Source: CAVBBU01 sp963593765 (lineage in GTDB: Bacteria; Bacillota; Clostridia; Lachnospirales; Lachnospiraceae). From it: 6,377 nucleotides of DNA. Shown here one piece after another: positions 6,034 through 6,377 of the stretch. The stretch is taken from the NCBI GenBank assembly GCA_963593765.1, contig CAVBBU010000097.1, positions 1 to 6,377 on the forward strand, given 5' to 3'. Made by a program: the position numbers and the translations under genes. Positions within the stretch are counted from its first letter, which is position 1. The number at the start of each line of letters is the position of its first letter. The notes under the pieces are model-generated. The model worked only from the letters and a program-made list of their open reading frames with translations. It was not told the DNA's origin and made no database searches.

Positions 6034-6243
6034 TTATATCATTATTTTAGAAGCTATAGTTTTATCAAGTGCCACCCTGCTTTCCCTGACCTGTATTATG
6101 AGATTGCCGCCCATATCTGTAACGACCTTTATCTCTGTACCTACTACAAAGCCAAGCTCAGCCAGATGTCTTCTAACCTCATCCTTACCTGCTATTCTTT
6201 TTATAACTACTACATCTCCTATACTTGCCATGGTTAAAGGCAT
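6034..6243 (-). CDS. feoA: FeoA family protein (promoter-proximal copy)
   Basis: This 69-residue FeoA-type SH3-like protein is the first gene of the feo operon. It shows IGDVVVIKRI (8-17), RRHLAELGFVVGTEI (24-38) and a C-terminal strand region GGNLIIQVRESRVALDK (45-61). In that region the GDP-hydrophobic-IRG signature of the second copy is replaced by GGN...QVRESRVALD, a divergence suggesting a distinct partner or function. The ATG at 6243 follows GGGGAGG (6250-6256) with a six-base gap; an internal ATG (Met5) has no better ribosome binding site. The ribosome binding site abuts a palindromic hairpin at 6259-6278. Paired short FeoA genes ahead of feoB are seen in clostridial operons. Confidence 0.92.
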   Translation of the reverse strand: MPLTMASIGDVVVIKRIAGKDEVRRHLAELGFVVGTEIKVVTDMGGNLIIQVRESRVALDKTIASKIMI

Positions 6244-6258
6244 TGTATTCCTCCCCTT

Positions 6259-6278
6259 GGGTTAGGCGTTCCTAACCC
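6259..6278. promoter_or_regulatory. operator-like palindrome in the feo leader
   Basis: The arms GGGTTAGG (6259-6266) and CCTAACCC (6271-6278) are perfect inverted repeats with a 4-base spacer. It lies just downstream of the predicted start site (about 6284) and two bases upstream of the first feoA ribosome binding site. The half-sites contain GGTTAG/CTAACC, the core of DtxR/IdeR boxes, but here they are six bases apart rather than about one, so the regulator is uncertain. It could also act as an RNA hairpin next to the ribosome binding site. Confidence 0.6.
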
Positions 6279-6290
6279 CTCAACGTCGGT

Positions 6291-6319
6291 AGTTTAGCAC
6301 AACTAACTATATGTGTCAA
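6291..6319 (-). promoter_or_regulatory. predicted sigma-A promoter of the feo operon
   Basis: On the minus strand a perfect -35 TTGACA (6314-6319) is 17 bases from a -10 TAAACT (6291-6296). The -10 is preceded by TGC, which makes an extended -10. AT-rich sequence upstream could serve as an UP element. A weaker overlapping candidate has TTGATT (6342-6347), an 18-base spacer and TATATT (6318-6323). The expected start near 6284 gives a leader of about 40 bases containing the palindrome at 6259-6278. Confidence 0.75.
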
Positions 6320-6352
6320 TATATAAATATATATTCTTTATAATCAACTAAC
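6300..6352. repeat. two direct copies of CAACTAAC flanking the feo promoter
   Basis: Identical octamers occur at 6300-6307 (inside the promoter spacer) and 6345-6352 (upstream), 45 bases apart start to start. The first also belongs to an imperfect inverted repeat with TTTAG at 6293-6297 over the -10. They may be regulator half-sites, but with only two copies in AT-rich DNA chance cannot be excluded. Confidence 0.35.
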
Positions 6353-6377
6353 AATTTCTTTACTCTAACTCGTATAT

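Noticed and set aside
5858..6265. Plus-strand open frame of 135 codons opposite both feoA genes
   Set aside because: It is the antisense shadow of two clear FeoA genes with good ribosome binding sites; no family resemblance.
6316..6344. Divergent plus-strand promoter with TATAAT at 6339-6344
   Set aside because: The -10 is perfect, but no -35 resembling TTGACA lies 16-18 bases upstream and no gene start is visible before the window ends.

Overview
The window looks like a chromosomal segment from a low-GC Gram-positive anaerobe, most likely a Lachnospiraceae-type member of the Clostridia. The reasons are strong AGGAGG-type ribosome binding sites, frequent ATA isoleucine codons, a directly acylating glutaminyl-tRNA synthetase, and a ferrous-iron locus with two small FeoA proteins, FeoB and a tiny Cys-rich FeoB-associated protein. 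The family assignment rests on recalled gene organisation and sequence style. No search was run.

Layout from left to right. Positions 1-110 hold a hairpin-rich stretch that also has one open reading frame running in from the left edge. A plus-strand gene for a small alanine/aspartate-rich protein with one N-terminal hydrophobic segment follows (124-561). It ends at a bidirectional Rho-independent terminator (586-618). Everything to the right is on the minus strand. Read in transcription order from the right edge, this is: feo promoter and operator-like palindrome (6259-6347), feoA paralogue 1, feoA paralogue 2, feoB, a 50-residue Cys-rich membrane protein, a terminator (3305-3340), a separate glnS promoter, glnS, and a membrane-anchored protein with MORN-like repeats that may be co-transcribed with glnS.

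The four Feo genes form one ferrous iron uptake operon. FeoB is the GTP-binding-domain-containing membrane permease, the two FeoA proteins are SH3-like cytoplasmic partners, and the Cys-rich peptide sits where Gram-positive operons carry their FeoB-associated protein. The operon leader has a good promoter and a perfect 8-4-8 inverted repeat whose half-sites resemble those of DtxR/IdeR metal repressors, although with non-canonical spacing. glnS makes Gln-tRNA(Gln) and is transcriptionally separated from feo by the terminator.

I see no CRISPR array, phage, transposase, toxin-antitoxin or defence system. The genes are mostly ordinary housekeeping and iron-uptake genes. The least explained items are a 28-bp perfect palindrome inside the membrane-anchor codons of the MORN-like gene, the structured left-edge element, and the feo leader palindrome.
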